This document shows positions 6,853-7,677 of a stretch of 7,677 nt of DNA, piece after piece. Source of the stretch: Klebsiella pneumoniae (GTDB lineage Bacteria; Bacteroidota; Bacteroidia; Flavobacteriales; Flavobacteriaceae); contig CALPPA020000078.1 in the NCBI GenBank assembly GCA_943325355.2, positions 1 to 7,677 of the forward strand, in the 5' to 3' direction. Position 1 is the first letter of the stretch. Every line of letters starts with the position of its first letter. The notes beneath the pieces are model-generated. The model saw nothing but the letters and a program-made list of their open reading frames with translations. It made no database searches and was not told where the DNA came from. The position numbers were made by a program, and so were the translations under genes.

Positions 6853-6897
6853 AAAAAAAGCTAAAATCCTCTTCAAAAAAGGTTTTTAGCTTTTTTT
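6853..6897 (+). terminator. Rho-independent terminator after the ferredoxin gene
   Basis: A hairpin begins 4 nt after the ferredoxin stop codon. The core arms are GCTAAAA (6860-6866) with TTTTAGC (6884-6890), extended on the inside by CC/GG (6868-6869 with 6881-6882) across one T-T mismatch, and on the outside by an A-run (6853-6859) pairing with a run of seven T (6891-6897). The loop is about 11 nt. The flanking A and T runs make it usable in both directions, but only the plus strand has a gene ending here. It separates the ferredoxin transcript from nifJ. Confidence 0.85.
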
Positions 6898-6973
6898 AAT
6901 CTTAAAATTAATGCTGTCGGTAATTTGCGATGGAATAAATAGGAGCAGATTCAAGATAGTGACAATACTTTAA

Positions 6974-7677
<704 letters not shown>

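Noticed and set aside
6921..6928. TAATTTGC as a -7 promoter element for nifJ
   Set aside because: It has one base too few between TA and TTTG, and no -33 TTG at a fitting distance, so I do not list it as a promoter.

Overview
The window looks like a chromosomal energy-metabolism region of a member of the Bacteroidota, most likely a flavobacterium. Reasons: the DNA is AT-rich, the starts lack Shine-Dalgarno sequences and sit behind A/T-rich leaders, intergenic regions carry matches to the Bacteroidota -7 promoter element TAnnTTTG, and the proteins have the flavobacterial look for these families. The genus is inferred, not proven. No mobile element, tRNA, rRNA or CRISPR array was seen.

Layout. 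On the minus strand, read from right to left, are korA (fused gamma-alpha subunit) and korB (beta subunit) of a 2-oxoacid:ferredoxin oxidoreductase, 2 bp apart. After a 95-bp gap with its own candidate promoter comes a tight complex I cluster, nuoA-nuoB-nuoC-nuoD-nuoH, with nuoH running off the left edge. On the plus strand, divergent from korA across 155 bp, are a small 2[4Fe-4S] ferredoxin gene, a strong hairpin terminator, and the first 233 codons of nifJ (pyruvate:ferredoxin/flavodoxin oxidoreductase), cut by the right edge.

How it may work together. KorAB and NifJ oxidise 2-oxoglutarate-type 2-oxoacids and pyruvate, and both reduce low-potential ferredoxin. The ferredoxin encoded between them is an obvious carrier. 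The complex I cluster passes directly from nuoD to nuoH, without the NADH-input genes nuoE, nuoF and nuoG that often lie there. The simplest hypothesis is a ferredoxin-driven complex I fed by the neighbouring oxidoreductases; the alternative is that nuoEFG are encoded elsewhere.

Regulation. The korA/fdx intergenic region holds a perfect 16-bp inverted repeat of CRP/FNR type (TATGAT-TTTT-ATCATA). Its centre is exactly 29.5 bp from the near edge of a candidate -7 element on each side, which suggests one regulator controlling both divergent units. This is a sequence-based inference.
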